64,000 nt of DNA. Source: Flavobacterium nitrogenifigens (GTDB lineage Bacteria > Bacteroidota > Bacteroidia > Flavobacteriales > Flavobacteriaceae). Every line of letters begins with the position of its first letter. Position 1 is the stretch's first letter. The notes beneath the pieces are model-generated. The model did not search any database. It was not told the DNA's origin and saw only the letters and a program-made list of their open reading frames with translations. Shown in pieces: positions 24,571 through 32,878 of this stretch. The DNA lies in the NCBI RefSeq assembly GCF_003254565.1, contig NZ_QJRI01000174.1, forward strand, positions 124,001 through 188,000, written 5' to 3'. The position numbers and the translations under genes are program-made.

Positions 24571-25566
24571 ATGTTCCCATTACAAAGAGGCAGAAGATTA
24601 AGAGTAAATGAATCGATTCGTTCTTTAGTACGCGAAACCAGCTTAAGTCCATCGGATTTTATGTTTCCAATGTTTATTGCTGAAGGCGAAAATGTAAAAG
24701 TCGAAATTCCGTCGATGCCTGGAATTTTCAGAAGATCTATAGATTTAACCGTTGAAGAAGTAAAAGAACTTTTTGATTTAGGAATTCGCGCCGTAAATAT
24801 TTATGTAAAAGTTAGCGAAAATCTAAAAGACAATACTGGAAAAGAAGCTTGGAATCCTGATGGGTTAATGCAGCAGGCTATTCGTGCCATAAAAGCGGCT
24901 TGTCCAGAAATGATCGTTATGCCAGATGTGGCTTTGGACCCGTATTCTATTTATGGTCATGACGGAATTATAACAAATGGCGATGTAGAAAACGACAGCA
25001 CAGTTGATGCTTTAGTAAAAATGGCCGTTTCGCACGCAGAAGCTGGTGCCGATTTTGTTGCTCCAAGCGATATGATGGACGGACGCGTTTTGCGCCTTCG
25101 CGAAGGTTTGGATGCGGCAGGATTTCAGAATGTGGGAATCATGAGTTATTCTGCTAAATATGCTTCAGCTTTTTATGGTCCGTTTAGAGATGCTTTAGAT
25201 TCTGCTCCAAAAGAAGCTGATGTGGTTGTTCCAAAAGACAAAAAAACATACCAAATGGATTATGCGAATCGTATCGAAGCAATCAAAGAAGCGTTGTCTG
25301 ATGTGGAAGAAGGTGCAGACATGGTAATGGTAAAACCAGGAATTGCTTATTTGGATATTGTTCGCGAAATAAAAAATACTGTACATGTTCCTGTAACCGT
25401 TTATCAGGTTTCTGGAGAATATGCTATGATTAAAGCGGCATCTGAAAGAGGATGGCTTGATCATGATAAAATTATGATGGAACAATTAATGTGCATCAAA
25501 CGTTCGGGCGCTAATCTTATTTCTACTTATTTTGCTAAAGAAGCAGCAATACTTTTAAAGAAATAA
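24571..25566 (+). CDS. hemB: Porphobilinogen synthase (delta-aminolevulinate dehydratase), Mg-type
   Basis: 331 residues. It has SPSDFMFPMFIAEG near the N terminus, APSDMMDGRV, the active-site Lys segments SYSAKYASAFYGPFRDA and DMVMVKPGIAYLDIV, and PVTVYQVSGEYAMIKAA. The metal-site segment reads DVALDPYSIYGHDGI: the three Cys of zinc-dependent enzymes are replaced by Ala/Asp-type residues, as in the Pseudomonas magnesium-type enzyme. It condenses two 5-aminolevulinate molecules into porphobilinogen. It is separated from the other hem genes by four unrelated genes and followed after one base by a cytochrome c gene. Confidence 0.95.
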   Translation: MFPLQRGRRLRVNESIRSLVRETSLSPSDFMFPMFIAEGENVKVEIPSMPGIFRRSIDLTVEEVKELFDLGIRAVNIYVKVSENLKDNTGKEAWNPDGLMQQAIRAIKAACPEMIVMPDVALDPYSIYGHDGIITNGDVENDSTVDALVKMAVSHAEAGADFVAPSDMMDGRVLRLREGLDAAGFQNVGIMSYSAKYASAFYGPFRDALDSAPKEADVVVPKDKKTYQMDYANRIEAIKEALSDVEEGADMVMVKPGIAYLDIVREIKNTVHVPVTVYQVSGEYAMIKAASERGWLDHDKIMMEQLMCIKRSGANLISTYFAKEAAILLKK

Positions 25567-25567
25567 A

Positions 25568-25966
25568 ATGAAAAAGATCTTATTTTTATCTGCTGTTTTA
25601 GCTTTTGCTTCTTGTAAAAAAGAAACTTCTGAGCCGACAAACGCAGCAACCGAATCTGTTTCTGAAGGCGAATCGGCGAAGGCCAAAAGTCCAGAAGAAC
25701 TAGGAAAACAAATATTTGAAAGCACAGGAAACTGTTTTGCATGCCATCAGCCCGATCAAAAGGTAGTTGGACCAAGCATTAAGGAAATTGCCAAAATCTA
25801 CAAAGACAAAAATGGCAACATTGTTACTTTCTTAAAAGGAAATGCAGAACCAATTGTAGATCCAAGTCAGTTTGAAGTTATGAAAACCAATTTTGCCATA
25901 ACTCAAGCAATGTCTGATGAAGAATTAAAAGCAATTGAAGCTTACATCTACAGTAATTTAAAATAA
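25568..25966 (+). CDS. Monoheme cytochrome c lipoprotein
   Basis: 132 residues. MKKILFLSAVLAFASC is a lipoprotein signal with Cys16 as lipid anchor. A short Ala/Glu/Ser-rich linker leads to a class I cytochrome c domain with C56-F-A-C59-H60 as heme attachment and a Met in the C-terminal half (FEVMKTNF or ITQAMSDEE) as likely sixth ligand. It should carry electrons at the periplasmic face of a membrane. It starts one base after the hemB stop, a tight link between heme synthesis and a heme protein. Confidence 0.9.
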   Translation: MKKILFLSAVLAFASCKKETSEPTNAATESVSEGESAKAKSPEELGKQIFESTGNCFACHQPDQKVVGPSIKEIAKIYKDKNGNIVTFLKGNAEPIVDPSQFEVMKTNFAITQAMSDEELKAIEAYIYSNLK

Positions 25967-25973
25967 TTACAAG

Positions 25974-26148
25974 ATGTTCCGTAGGAACATTTTGTCGGTA
26001 GAAAATTATGTTATTAACCATTTACGTTCTGTAGGAACGTTTGATATGCTGGATGGTTAAAATTTACGTCAAAATCACACGTTTCTACGGAACGTAAAAA
26101 ATGGGTCGTCAATATTTTTTCTACCGATGAAATGTTCCTACGGAACAT
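25974..26148. repeat. Four-palindrome ttccgtaggaa / cggtagaaaa repeat cluster
   Basis: Palindromes at 25974-25990, 26024-26040, 26079-26095 and 26132-26148 each have the form xxGTTC-nnn-GGAACxx or close to it. The first pair is followed by tttgtcggtagaaaa and the last pair preceded by ttttttctaccgatgaaa, so the whole block is a large inverted repeat of two half-units like the one at 21662-21731. Confidence 0.8.
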
Positions 26149-26175
26149 CGTTTGATTATCTAAACATAGTAAAGC

Positions 26176-26212
26176 AAAAAAGGCGGTTCCGAATATCGGA
26201 ACCGCCTTTTTT
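26176..26212. terminator. Strong bidirectional terminator
   Basis: aaaaaaggcggttccga and tcggaaccgcctttttt are perfect complements around ata, with A- and T-runs on the two sides. It lies between the convergent cytochrome c gene and the M13 peptidase gene. Confidence 0.9.
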
Positions 26213-26226
26213 ATCATTAAAATATA

Positions 26227-28284
26227 TTACCAGATTTTAACTCGTTTTTCTGGTTCAACATACATTTTATCGCCTTTCTTAATATCGAAAGCTTTGTAGA
26301 AAGCATCAACATTCTGAATTGGCACATAAGCTCTGTACATTCCAGGAGAGTGCGGATCTGTTTTTACTTGATTTTTGATTGCTTCATCTCTAGATTTTGT
26401 TCTCCAAACTGTAGCCCAAGAAATAAAGAAACGCTGTTCTGGCGTAAATCCGTCAATTAAACCTGGATTTCCGTGTTGTTTCAAATACAATTGCAAACCG
26501 TCAAATGCAGCATTAATTCCGCCTAAATCTCCAATATTTTCACCTAACGTAAAATGACCATCAACATGAATGCCTGGCAATGGCTCAAGAGCACTATATT
26601 GATTTGCTAAGTCGTTTCCTAAAGTTGTAAATTGTTTCAAATCATCTTCTGTCCACCAATCCACTAAATTTCCTTCAGCATTATAGCGTGCACCAGAATC
26701 ATCAAATCCGTGAGAGATCTCATGTCCAATTACGGCACCAATTCCACCATAATTAACTGCTTCGTCAGCTTGATAATTGTAGAAAGGCGGCTGTAAGATC
26801 GCAGCTGGAAATACAATTTCGTTGTAAGATGGATTATAATACGCATTTACAGTTTGCGGAGACATATGCCATTCTGTTTTATCAACTGGTTTAGACAATT
26901 TCTCTACGCTTTTCTTAAATCTCCATAACGCTAAGCTTTTAGAATTCTCAAAATAGCTTCCTCCTTCTGCAATGCTTTTAATTTCTAAAGCCGAGTAATC
27001 TTTCCATTTATCAGGATATCCAACTTTAATAGTTATTTTATTCAGCTTTTCGATTGCTTTTGCCTTAGTATCTTTAGACATCCAGCTTAAATTGTTTATA
27101 CGATTTTGGTAAGCCGTAATAACATTATGAATCATATCGATCGCTTTAGTTTTAGCTTCAGCTGGAAAAACTTTTTCTACATAAAGCTTTCCAAGAGCTT
27201 CACCAACATTTCCGTTAACGACATTAAGCGCTCTTTCTTCAGCAGGAAGCTGTTTTATTGCCCCTCTTAATGTTTTGCTGTAAAAATCAAAATTAGCATT
27301 ATCAATTTCGGTTGTCAGTTTACCTGCAGCATTGTTAATCAAATCCCATTTCAGGTATTCTTTCCATTGTGCTACTTTATTTTCCTTGAAAACAGTTTCC
27401 AAAGCCGTCATATATTTAGGCTCGTTTACAATTACAGTTTCTAATTTAGTAATTCCTAAACCAGCAAAATATTCATTCCATTTAATGGCTGGAGTTAATT
27501 TTTGAAGTTCAGCAATTGTCATCGGATTATATTGCAAACGGCTGTCTCTTCTTTCAACTCTGTTCAATCTCGGTTTTGATAATTCTGTTTCAAGAGCCAA
27601 AACCTCAGCTGCGCTTTGTTTTGCTTTTTCTGGAGACTCTCCAATAAACTGAAGCATTCTTGCCACATGCAATTCGTATTTCGCACGTTTTTCTTTAGAA
27701 TCTTTGTCATCGGAAGTATAATAGTCCTTATCTGGAAGTCCTAATTGGCTTGGGCCTAAATTTACAGAATTTATAGAGCTGTCTTTATCATCAGCTCCGA
27801 TGTAAATTCCGAAAAATCCAGCATTGCTTTCTTTTTCCATTTCAACCAAATATTTCTGAACATCAGCAATACTTTTAATTGCATCGATTTTTTTCAGATA
27901 TGGTTTTAAAGGTTCAATTCCTTTCTTATTTCTTCCGATAGAATCTAAGTAAGTATTAAATAAGTTAACCGCTTTTCCCTGATCTGTATTCGATTTATAT
28001 TTCGGATTTTTAGAAGCTTCTTTTAAAACCGCCATCACATCTTTGTCGGTTCTTTTAATTAGTTCATTAAAACTCCCCCATGTCGTACGATCGCTCGGAA
28101 TTTCTGTTTTTTCCAGCCAAGTGCCGTTTACATATTTGAAAAAATCCTGACTTGGGCTGATTTTCGTATCCATGTAAGATACATTAATACCTGGCTCTTT
28201 TGGCGCTGTTTGAGCTTGAGCTGCAGTTATGGCAAACATTGCAGATATCACACCAAACACAGGTTTAGCAAATTGTTTTTTCAT
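26227..28284 (-). CDS. M13-family zinc metallopeptidase (neprilysin/PepO-like)
   Basis: 685 residues, full family length. A signal peptide ends near AQAQT (about residue 24). The N-terminal domain begins with the typical SPSQDFFKYVNGTWLEKTEIP. The zinc site is HEISH in GAVIGHEISHGFDDSGARYN, with the third ligand Glu and an Asp in ENIGDLGGINAAFDGL, and the substrate-binding NAYYNPSYNEIVFPAAILQPPFY. The C terminus ends VKIW, like the usual CxxW end but without the Cys. It should cleave peptides up to about 40 residues outside the cytoplasm. Confidence 0.95.
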   Translation of the reverse strand: MKKQFAKPVFGVISAMFAITAAQAQTAPKEPGINVSYMDTKISPSQDFFKYVNGTWLEKTEIPSDRTTWGSFNELIKRTDKDVMAVLKEASKNPKYKSNTDQGKAVNLFNTYLDSIGRNKKGIEPLKPYLKKIDAIKSIADVQKYLVEMEKESNAGFFGIYIGADDKDSSINSVNLGPSQLGLPDKDYYTSDDKDSKEKRAKYELHVARMLQFIGESPEKAKQSAAEVLALETELSKPRLNRVERRDSRLQYNPMTIAELQKLTPAIKWNEYFAGLGITKLETVIVNEPKYMTALETVFKENKVAQWKEYLKWDLINNAAGKLTTEIDNANFDFYSKTLRGAIKQLPAEERALNVVNGNVGEALGKLYVEKVFPAEAKTKAIDMIHNVITAYQNRINNLSWMSKDTKAKAIEKLNKITIKVGYPDKWKDYSALEIKSIAEGGSYFENSKSLALWRFKKSVEKLSKPVDKTEWHMSPQTVNAYYNPSYNEIVFPAAILQPPFYNYQADEAVNYGGIGAVIGHEISHGFDDSGARYNAEGNLVDWWTEDDLKQFTTLGNDLANQYSALEPLPGIHVDGHFTLGENIGDLGGINAAFDGLQLYLKQHGNPGLIDGFTPEQRFFISWATVWRTKSRDEAIKNQVKTDPHSPGMYRAYVPIQNVDAFYKAFDIKKGDKMYVEPEKRVKIW

Positions 28285-28487
28285 AAAAAATTATAGTTTA
28301 AGGGAAAATACAAACATATTGTTATTATTTTAAAAATTGTGTTAAAATTCTAACTGTACAGTCAAAAAGACAGATAAATTTCACAAATAGAACTTAAACA
28401 TTGAGGTATATGTCTACAGATACTGGTAAAAGTTACAAAAGGCTGTTAAAAAAATAATCCAGTAAAGTTTTTAGAATCTGCTTTTTG

Positions 28488-28495
28488 TATTTTTG
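28488..28495 (+). promoter_or_regulatory. Candidate -7 element of the SCO-like gene
   Basis: TATTTTTG matches TAnnTTTG and lies 15 bases before the preferred ATG at 28511. The rest of the 28285-28487 gap is AT-rich and must also hold the divergent peptidase promoter; no other structure is seen in it. Confidence 0.45.
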
Positions 28496-28510
28496 CGCCA
28501 AATTATTTTT

Positions 28511-29176
28511 ATGAAATCGCTTTTATATAAATACCGCAAATTCTTCATTGTATTAATAGTGTTTTCGGTTGTTACGATATCTTTGTTTTATTCTGCACTG
28601 AAACCTAAAAAGACACTTCCGATTTACAATCCCGCTGATGTAAATCCTGAATTGGTTGACAGTACAGTCCAATATAAAAGCAAATACCACACCATTGCCG
28701 ATTTTTCTTTCATCAACCAAAATGGCGATACCATTACCCAGAAAAATTATGAAGGAAAGATCTATGTTGCCGATTTCTTCTTCACAACCTGCGGATCGAT
28801 TTGCCCGAAAATGTCAACCAATTTAGTTGATGTTCAAAAAGCGGTTTTAAATAATCCGAAAGTAATGCTGCTTTCGCATACTGTTTTTCCAGAAGTTGAT
28901 AGTGTTTCTGTTTTAAAAGCCTACGCTATTAAATATGGCGTTGTAGACAGTAAATGGAATCTGGTTACAGGCGATAAAAAAGAAATCTACAAAATGGCCA
29001 GAAAATCTTATTTGGCAGTAAAAATGGGAAGACCAGATCAGCTATATGATATGGTGCATACCGAGAATTTTGTTTTGGTTGATCAAAAGCGTCGCGTTAG
29101 AGGTTTTTATGACGGAACAAACAAAGAAGACGTAAAACGCCTTTTGGAAGACATCGAATTCCTATCTCAGGAGTAA
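28511..29176 (+). CDS. SCO1/SenC-family copper chaperone
   Basis: 221 residues from the ATG at 28511; a TTG 18 bases upstream is in frame but overlaps the -7 element. A single N-terminal membrane anchor (about 11-30) is followed by a thioredoxin-like fold with C94-G-S-I-C98 and a later conserved His in MVHTENFVLVDQ, the Cu(I)/Cu(II) ligands of SCO proteins. Members deliver copper to the CuA site of cytochrome c oxidase or handle disulfides there. The feoAB operon follows on the same strand, a different metal but a shared respiratory theme. Confidence 0.9.
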   Translation: MKSLLYKYRKFFIVLIVFSVVTISLFYSALKPKKTLPIYNPADVNPELVDSTVQYKSKYHTIADFSFINQNGDTITQKNYEGKIYVADFFFTTCGSICPKMSTNLVDVQKAVLNNPKVMLLSHTVFPEVDSVSVLKAYAIKYGVVDSKWNLVTGDKKEIYKMARKSYLAVKMGRPDQLYDMVHTENFVLVDQKRRVRGFYDGTNKEDVKRLLEDIEFLSQE

Positions 29177-29225
29177 AATCCCTTATTTTTAGAAACTTTT
29201 AGCATTTGTGGAAGTGTTAAATGCC

Positions 29226-29254
29226 TTGAAATAAAGAATAATTGCCTACTTTTG
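29226..29254 (+). promoter_or_regulatory. Bacteroidota-type promoter of feoAB
   Basis: TTG (29226-29228) and TACTTTTG (29247-29254) are 18 bases apart, near the family consensus spacing, and lie 26 bases before the feoA start. Confidence 0.6.
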
Positions 29255-29279
29255 CAATCTAAATTCAATCTAAATAAGC

Positions 29280-29519
29280 TTGCAAAATACAATACACACT
29301 CTGAAAAAAGGCGAAAAAGCCATTATCAAAGATTTTGATATCGATCTTGTTCCACTAAAATTATTAGAAATGGGTTGTCTCCCTGGCAGCTTAGTTGAAT
29401 TATTGCAAGTTGCTCCTTTTGGCGATCCGTTATATTTAGACATTAATGGTTCTCATGTTGCAATACGCATTGAAACAGCTCGTGAAATTGAAGTTGAACT
29501 TATCAAAACCAATTTGTAA
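29280..29519 (+). CDS. feoA: Ferrous iron transport protein A
   Basis: 79 residues with an SH3-like FeoA fold: LKKGEKAIIKDFD, LLEMGCLPGSLVELLQVAPFGDPLYLDINGSHVAIR and a final strand. No ATG lies in frame between the promoter and the first conserved residues, so the TTG at 29280 is the likely start. FeoA is a small cytoplasmic partner required by FeoB. Its stop overlaps the feoB ATG by one base. Confidence 0.9.
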   Translation: MQNTIHTLKKGEKAIIKDFDIDLVPLKLLEMGCLPGSLVELLQVAPFGDPLYLDINGSHVAIRIETAREIEVELIKTNL

Positions 29520-31618
29520 TGAGTGTTCAAAATATCAATGTTGCCCTTATCGGGAATCCAAATACTGGAAAAACCTCTGTTTTTAATCAATTAACAGGCC
29601 TTAACCAGCAAGTTGGAAATTACCCTGGAATTACGGTTGAGAAAAAAATGGGCTTTTGCAAGCTGCCTAATAATGTTAAAGCCAATATTCTAGATTTACC
29701 AGGAACATATAGTTTGAATGCCAGTTCGATGGACGAGAGTGTAGTAATCGAACTTTTATTAAACAAAAACGATAAATTATACCCAGATGTAGCAGTTGTC
29801 GTAACAGATGTCGAAAATCTGAAACGAAATTTACTGATTTACACACAGATAAAAGATCTTGAAATCCCGACGATTTTGGTCATCAACATGTCTGACCGTA
29901 TGGCGCGCAAAGGAATTTCTTTGGACATTCCGTATTTAGAAGAAAAACTAAAAACGAAAATTGCTTTAGTAAGTTCGCGAAAAGGCTTAGGAATTGAAGA
30001 ATTAAAAGAACTAATTGTTTCTCATAAAACAATTCCACACGAACCATGCTTAAATGCTTCTGTAATTGACCCTGAATATTTTGCAAAATTGCAAAAGGCA
30101 TTTCCAAATCAATTGATGTACAAATTGTGGCTGGTAATAACGCAAGATGTCAATTTCTTGAATTTAGACCGAAACGAAATCCGAAGCACTTTTACCAAAT
30201 CACATTCAGAGTTAAAGCGCTTACAGCAAAAAGAGACCATCAAAAGATATCAGTTCATCAATGATGTTTTAAAAGAAGGCTTAAAGATTGATGCTTCGAT
30301 GGCAAAAGACGTTCGTGCCAAATTAGATCGAGTTTTAACGCATAAGGTTTTTGGTTACGTTATTTTCTTTGCCATTTTATTTTTGATTTTCCAATCAATT
30401 TTCAGCTGGTCCACTATTCCTATGGATTTCATTGACAGCACTTTTGCTTCTTTAAGCAGCTGGGTTGCGGCAGAATTGCCAAGCGGTATTTTGACCGATT
30501 TGCTTTCGCAGGGAATTATTCCAGGAATTGGCGGCGTAATTATTTTTATTCCGCAGATTGCGTTCTTGTTTTTGTTCATTTCTATTTTGGAAGAAAGCGG
30601 TTATATGAGTCGTGTCGTATTCTTGATGGATAAAATCATGCGCCGATTTGGGCTTTCAGGAAAAAGTGTTGTGCCTTTAATTTCAGGAACTGCCTGCGCG
30701 ATTCCAGCAATTATGGCAACAAGAAATATCGAAAACTGGAAAGAACGTCTTATTACGATCTTAGTAACGCCATTCACGACTTGTTCGGCAAGATTACCTG
30801 TTTATGCGATTATCATTTCGCTTGTCATTCCAAGCAAACGTATTTTTGGAGTTTTAAATCTTCAAGGATTAACCCTTATGTCTCTTTATGTTTTAGGGTT
30901 TTTCATGGCCATTTTATCAGCTTACGTTTTGAATAAAGTTTTAAAACTGCAATCAAAAACGTATTTTGTTGTTGAAATGCCAAGTTATAAAATGCCACTT
31001 TTGAAAAATGTTGGAATCAATGTGGTAGAAAAAACAAAAGCCTTCGTTGTTGGCGCAGGTAAAATCATCTTGGCAATATCGGTTATTTTATGGTTCTTGG
31101 CTTCTTACGGTCCAGGAAAAGAATTTAATGAAGCCGAAACAATCGTCAAAGAAAGATTTGCCAACACAACTCTAGATGAAACACAATTTGAAAATGAAGT
31201 TAATTCTCAAAAACTAGAAAATTCGTATATAGGTTTAATGGGAAGAACAATTGAGCCTGTAATTCAGCCTTTAGGTTACGATTGGAAAATCGGAATCGCG
31301 TTAATCAGTTCTTTTGCTGCCCGCGAAGTTTTCGTTGGAACATTGGCAACCATTTATAGTGTTGGAGATACAGATAACGAATCGACCATAAAAAGCAAAA
31401 TGCAGGCAGAAGTTCGTCCAGATACCGGAAAGAAAGTATTTGACTTTGCCACCGGAATTTCGTTGCTACTGTTTTATGCTTTTGCAATGCAATGCGCCAG
31501 TACATTGGCGATTACAAAAAAAGAAACCAATTCATGGAAATGGCCAGCAATGCAGTTAGTCTTCATGAGCGGTCTAGCTTATTTAACCGCATTAATTGCG
31601 TATCAACTTTTAAAATAA
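29519..31618 (+). CDS. feoB: Ferrous iron transporter, GTPase-permease
   Basis: 699 residues. The N-terminal G domain has GNPNTGKTS (12-20, G1), a VGNYPGITVEK switch and DLPGTYSL (G3). The permease has two Gate repeats, including GGVIIFIPQIAFLFLFISILEESGYMSRVVFLMDK, the GTACAIPAIMATR motif, and FTTCSARLPVYA. FeoB imports Fe(II) across the inner membrane. It is coupled to feoA and followed after six bases by a small Cys-rich membrane gene. Confidence 0.96.
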   Translation: MSVQNINVALIGNPNTGKTSVFNQLTGLNQQVGNYPGITVEKKMGFCKLPNNVKANILDLPGTYSLNASSMDESVVIELLLNKNDKLYPDVAVVVTDVENLKRNLLIYTQIKDLEIPTILVINMSDRMARKGISLDIPYLEEKLKTKIALVSSRKGLGIEELKELIVSHKTIPHEPCLNASVIDPEYFAKLQKAFPNQLMYKLWLVITQDVNFLNLDRNEIRSTFTKSHSELKRLQQKETIKRYQFINDVLKEGLKIDASMAKDVRAKLDRVLTHKVFGYVIFFAILFLIFQSIFSWSTIPMDFIDSTFASLSSWVAAELPSGILTDLLSQGIIPGIGGVIIFIPQIAFLFLFISILEESGYMSRVVFLMDKIMRRFGLSGKSVVPLISGTACAIPAIMATRNIENWKERLITILVTPFTTCSARLPVYAIIISLVIPSKRIFGVLNLQGLTLMSLYVLGFFMAILSAYVLNKVLKLQSKTYFVVEMPSYKMPLLKNVGINVVEKTKAFVVGAGKIILAISVILWFLASYGPGKEFNEAETIVKERFANTTLDETQFENEVNSQKLENSYIGLMGRTIEPVIQPLGYDWKIGIALISSFAAREVFVGTLATIYSVGDTDNESTIKSKMQAEVRPDTGKKVFDFATGISLLLFYAFAMQCASTLAITKKETNSWKWPAMQLVFMSGLAYLTALIAYQLLK

Positions 31619-31624
31619 AAAGTC

Positions 31625-31750
31625 ATGTTTCAAGAAATAATAGCCTTTGCCATATTAGGATTTGCAGTTGCTTTTTTGATCAAAAAGTTCTTCTTTAAAT
31701 CGAAAAAGAAAAAAGACTGCGGAGGCGGAACTGATTGTGGATGTTCTTGA
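31625..31750 (+). CDS. FeoB-associated Cys-rich membrane protein
   Basis: 41 residues, too short for a default gene finder. One membrane helix (about 5-20) is followed by a Lys-rich stretch and a Cys-rich tail DCGGGTDCGCS with three Cys. This is the plan of FeoB-associated Cys-rich proteins, thought to act as a small accessory of the Feo system in organisms lacking FeoC. The start lies six bases after the feoB stop. Confidence 0.85.
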   Translation: MFQEIIAFAILGFAVAFLIKKFFFKSKKKKDCGGGTDCGCS

Positions 31751-31789
31751 TTAAAGGGACAAAGTCGCAAAGGTTCATAGTTACAAAGT

Positions 31790-31832
31790 GAAAAGCTTCA
31801 AGTAGAATTTAAATTTCTATTTGAAGCTTTTC
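31790..31832 (+). terminator. Terminator of the feo operon
   Basis: gaaaagcttcaa and ttgaagcttttc pair across a loop, followed by ttttctct. A short cgcaaag-type word tract (31753-31790) precedes it. Confidence 0.75.
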
Positions 31833-31888
31833 TTTTCTCTACCATTTCATTAAAATTTGATAATTTTAGCTCTTCAAATTATTAAAAA

Positions 31889-32812
31889 ATGATACAAAAA
31901 GCCTCTTTTCTATTTTTCTTTTTATGTTTAAGTTTCAATGGATATTGTCAAGGTGCAAATTCAAAACAAACTACTAATAATTCATTTACTACCTCAGATG
32001 GAGTTCCTTTGTTTCTAAAAGTTTCAGGAAAAGGTGATGTCTGTATTTTTGTTCATGGCGGTCCTGGTGCATGGAGCAAATCTTTTGAGGAATTTGGCGG
32101 AAATGTACTTGAAGATAAATTAACGATGTGCTATTTCGACCAAAGAGGATGTGGTAGATCTGGGTCTCCAGCAGATAATAATTACGGCATGGACAGAATG
32201 ATTGATGATATTGAAGAAATTCGGGCTCATCTTAAAACTGATAAGGTATTTGTAATTGGGCATTCTTTCGGAGGAATTTTAGCCACTAAATATGCTGAAA
32301 AATACCCTCAACATGTAAAAGGTTTAATTTTATTGAATGCTACTCTTGACATAAACGATTCTCTTCTTAATCAAATTGCTTTTATGGGTAAAACTCTTGG
32401 AAAAGATTTCCCTGTAAAAAGCAAGGATTCAATACTAAATACTTTTTTTGAAGCTAAACAGCAAATTAAAAAAGCTGATCTAGATTACAAAATGCTGTCA
32501 GATAATATAGTAAATGTCGAAAAACTAGATAGCATTGATACTAGCGAAAAAAGAAATTCTTCGTTTGCGCAACATGCGTTAAGTGGTCCGTTATATTTTA
32601 GTGATTTTACTAAAGAAACAGCTTCTATTAAAGTTCCAACACTTATAATTTCAGGAACAAAGGACAACAATATTGGTCCAGAACATTATCGTCTGTTTAA
32701 ATTCCCAAACCAAGAAGTCAAGATTATTAAGGGTGGACATATTTTGTATTATGAACAGAATAAGGAATTTAAAAATACCATTCAGAAATTTGTACTTGCT
32801 TCTAAGAATTAA
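31889..32812 (+). CDS. Secreted alpha/beta-hydrolase, proline iminopeptidase-like
   Basis: 307 residues with a signal peptide (MIQKASFLFFFLCLSFNGYCQG). It has HGGPGAWSKSFEEF (oxyanion hole), FDQRGCGRSG, the nucleophile elbow GHSFGGILATKY, a late Asp (SGTKDNNIGPEH) and a catalytic His (GGHILYYEQ). The HGGPG and DQRGxGRS motifs are those of the prolyl-iminopeptidase (S33) branch. The signal peptide argues for an envelope or periplasmic enzyme; Cys19 near the cleavage site could make it a lipoprotein. The substrate is unknown. Confidence 0.88.
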   Translation: MIQKASFLFFFLCLSFNGYCQGANSKQTTNNSFTTSDGVPLFLKVSGKGDVCIFVHGGPGAWSKSFEEFGGNVLEDKLTMCYFDQRGCGRSGSPADNNYGMDRMIDDIEEIRAHLKTDKVFVIGHSFGGILATKYAEKYPQHVKGLILLNATLDINDSLLNQIAFMGKTLGKDFPVKSKDSILNTFFEAKQQIKKADLDYKMLSDNIVNVEKLDSIDTSEKRNSSFAQHALSGPLYFSDFTKETASIKVPTLIISGTKDNNIGPEHYRLFKFPNQEVKIIKGGHILYYEQNKEFKNTIQKFVLASKN

Positions 32813-32826
32813 AAATCATCTCAAAT

Positions 32827-32858
32827 AAAAACGGCTCCAATGTAGAGCCGTTTTTTAT
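32827..32858. terminator. Bidirectional terminator
   Basis: aaaaacggctc and gagccgttttt pair around a 7-base loop with flanking A- and T-runs, between the convergent hydrolase and HD-domain genes. Confidence 0.85.
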
Positions 32859-32878
32859 TTTTATAATCGAAAGAAAAT

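Noticed and set aside
24925..24975. hemB considered defective because the zinc Cys cluster is missing
   Set aside because: The Ala/Asp replacement pattern is that of the known magnesium-type enzymes, and both active-site Lys segments are intact.
25974..26148. Four spaced palindromes considered as a small CRISPR array
   Set aside because: The copies change orientation, are only 17 bases long, and the intervening sequence is itself part of the inverted repeat.
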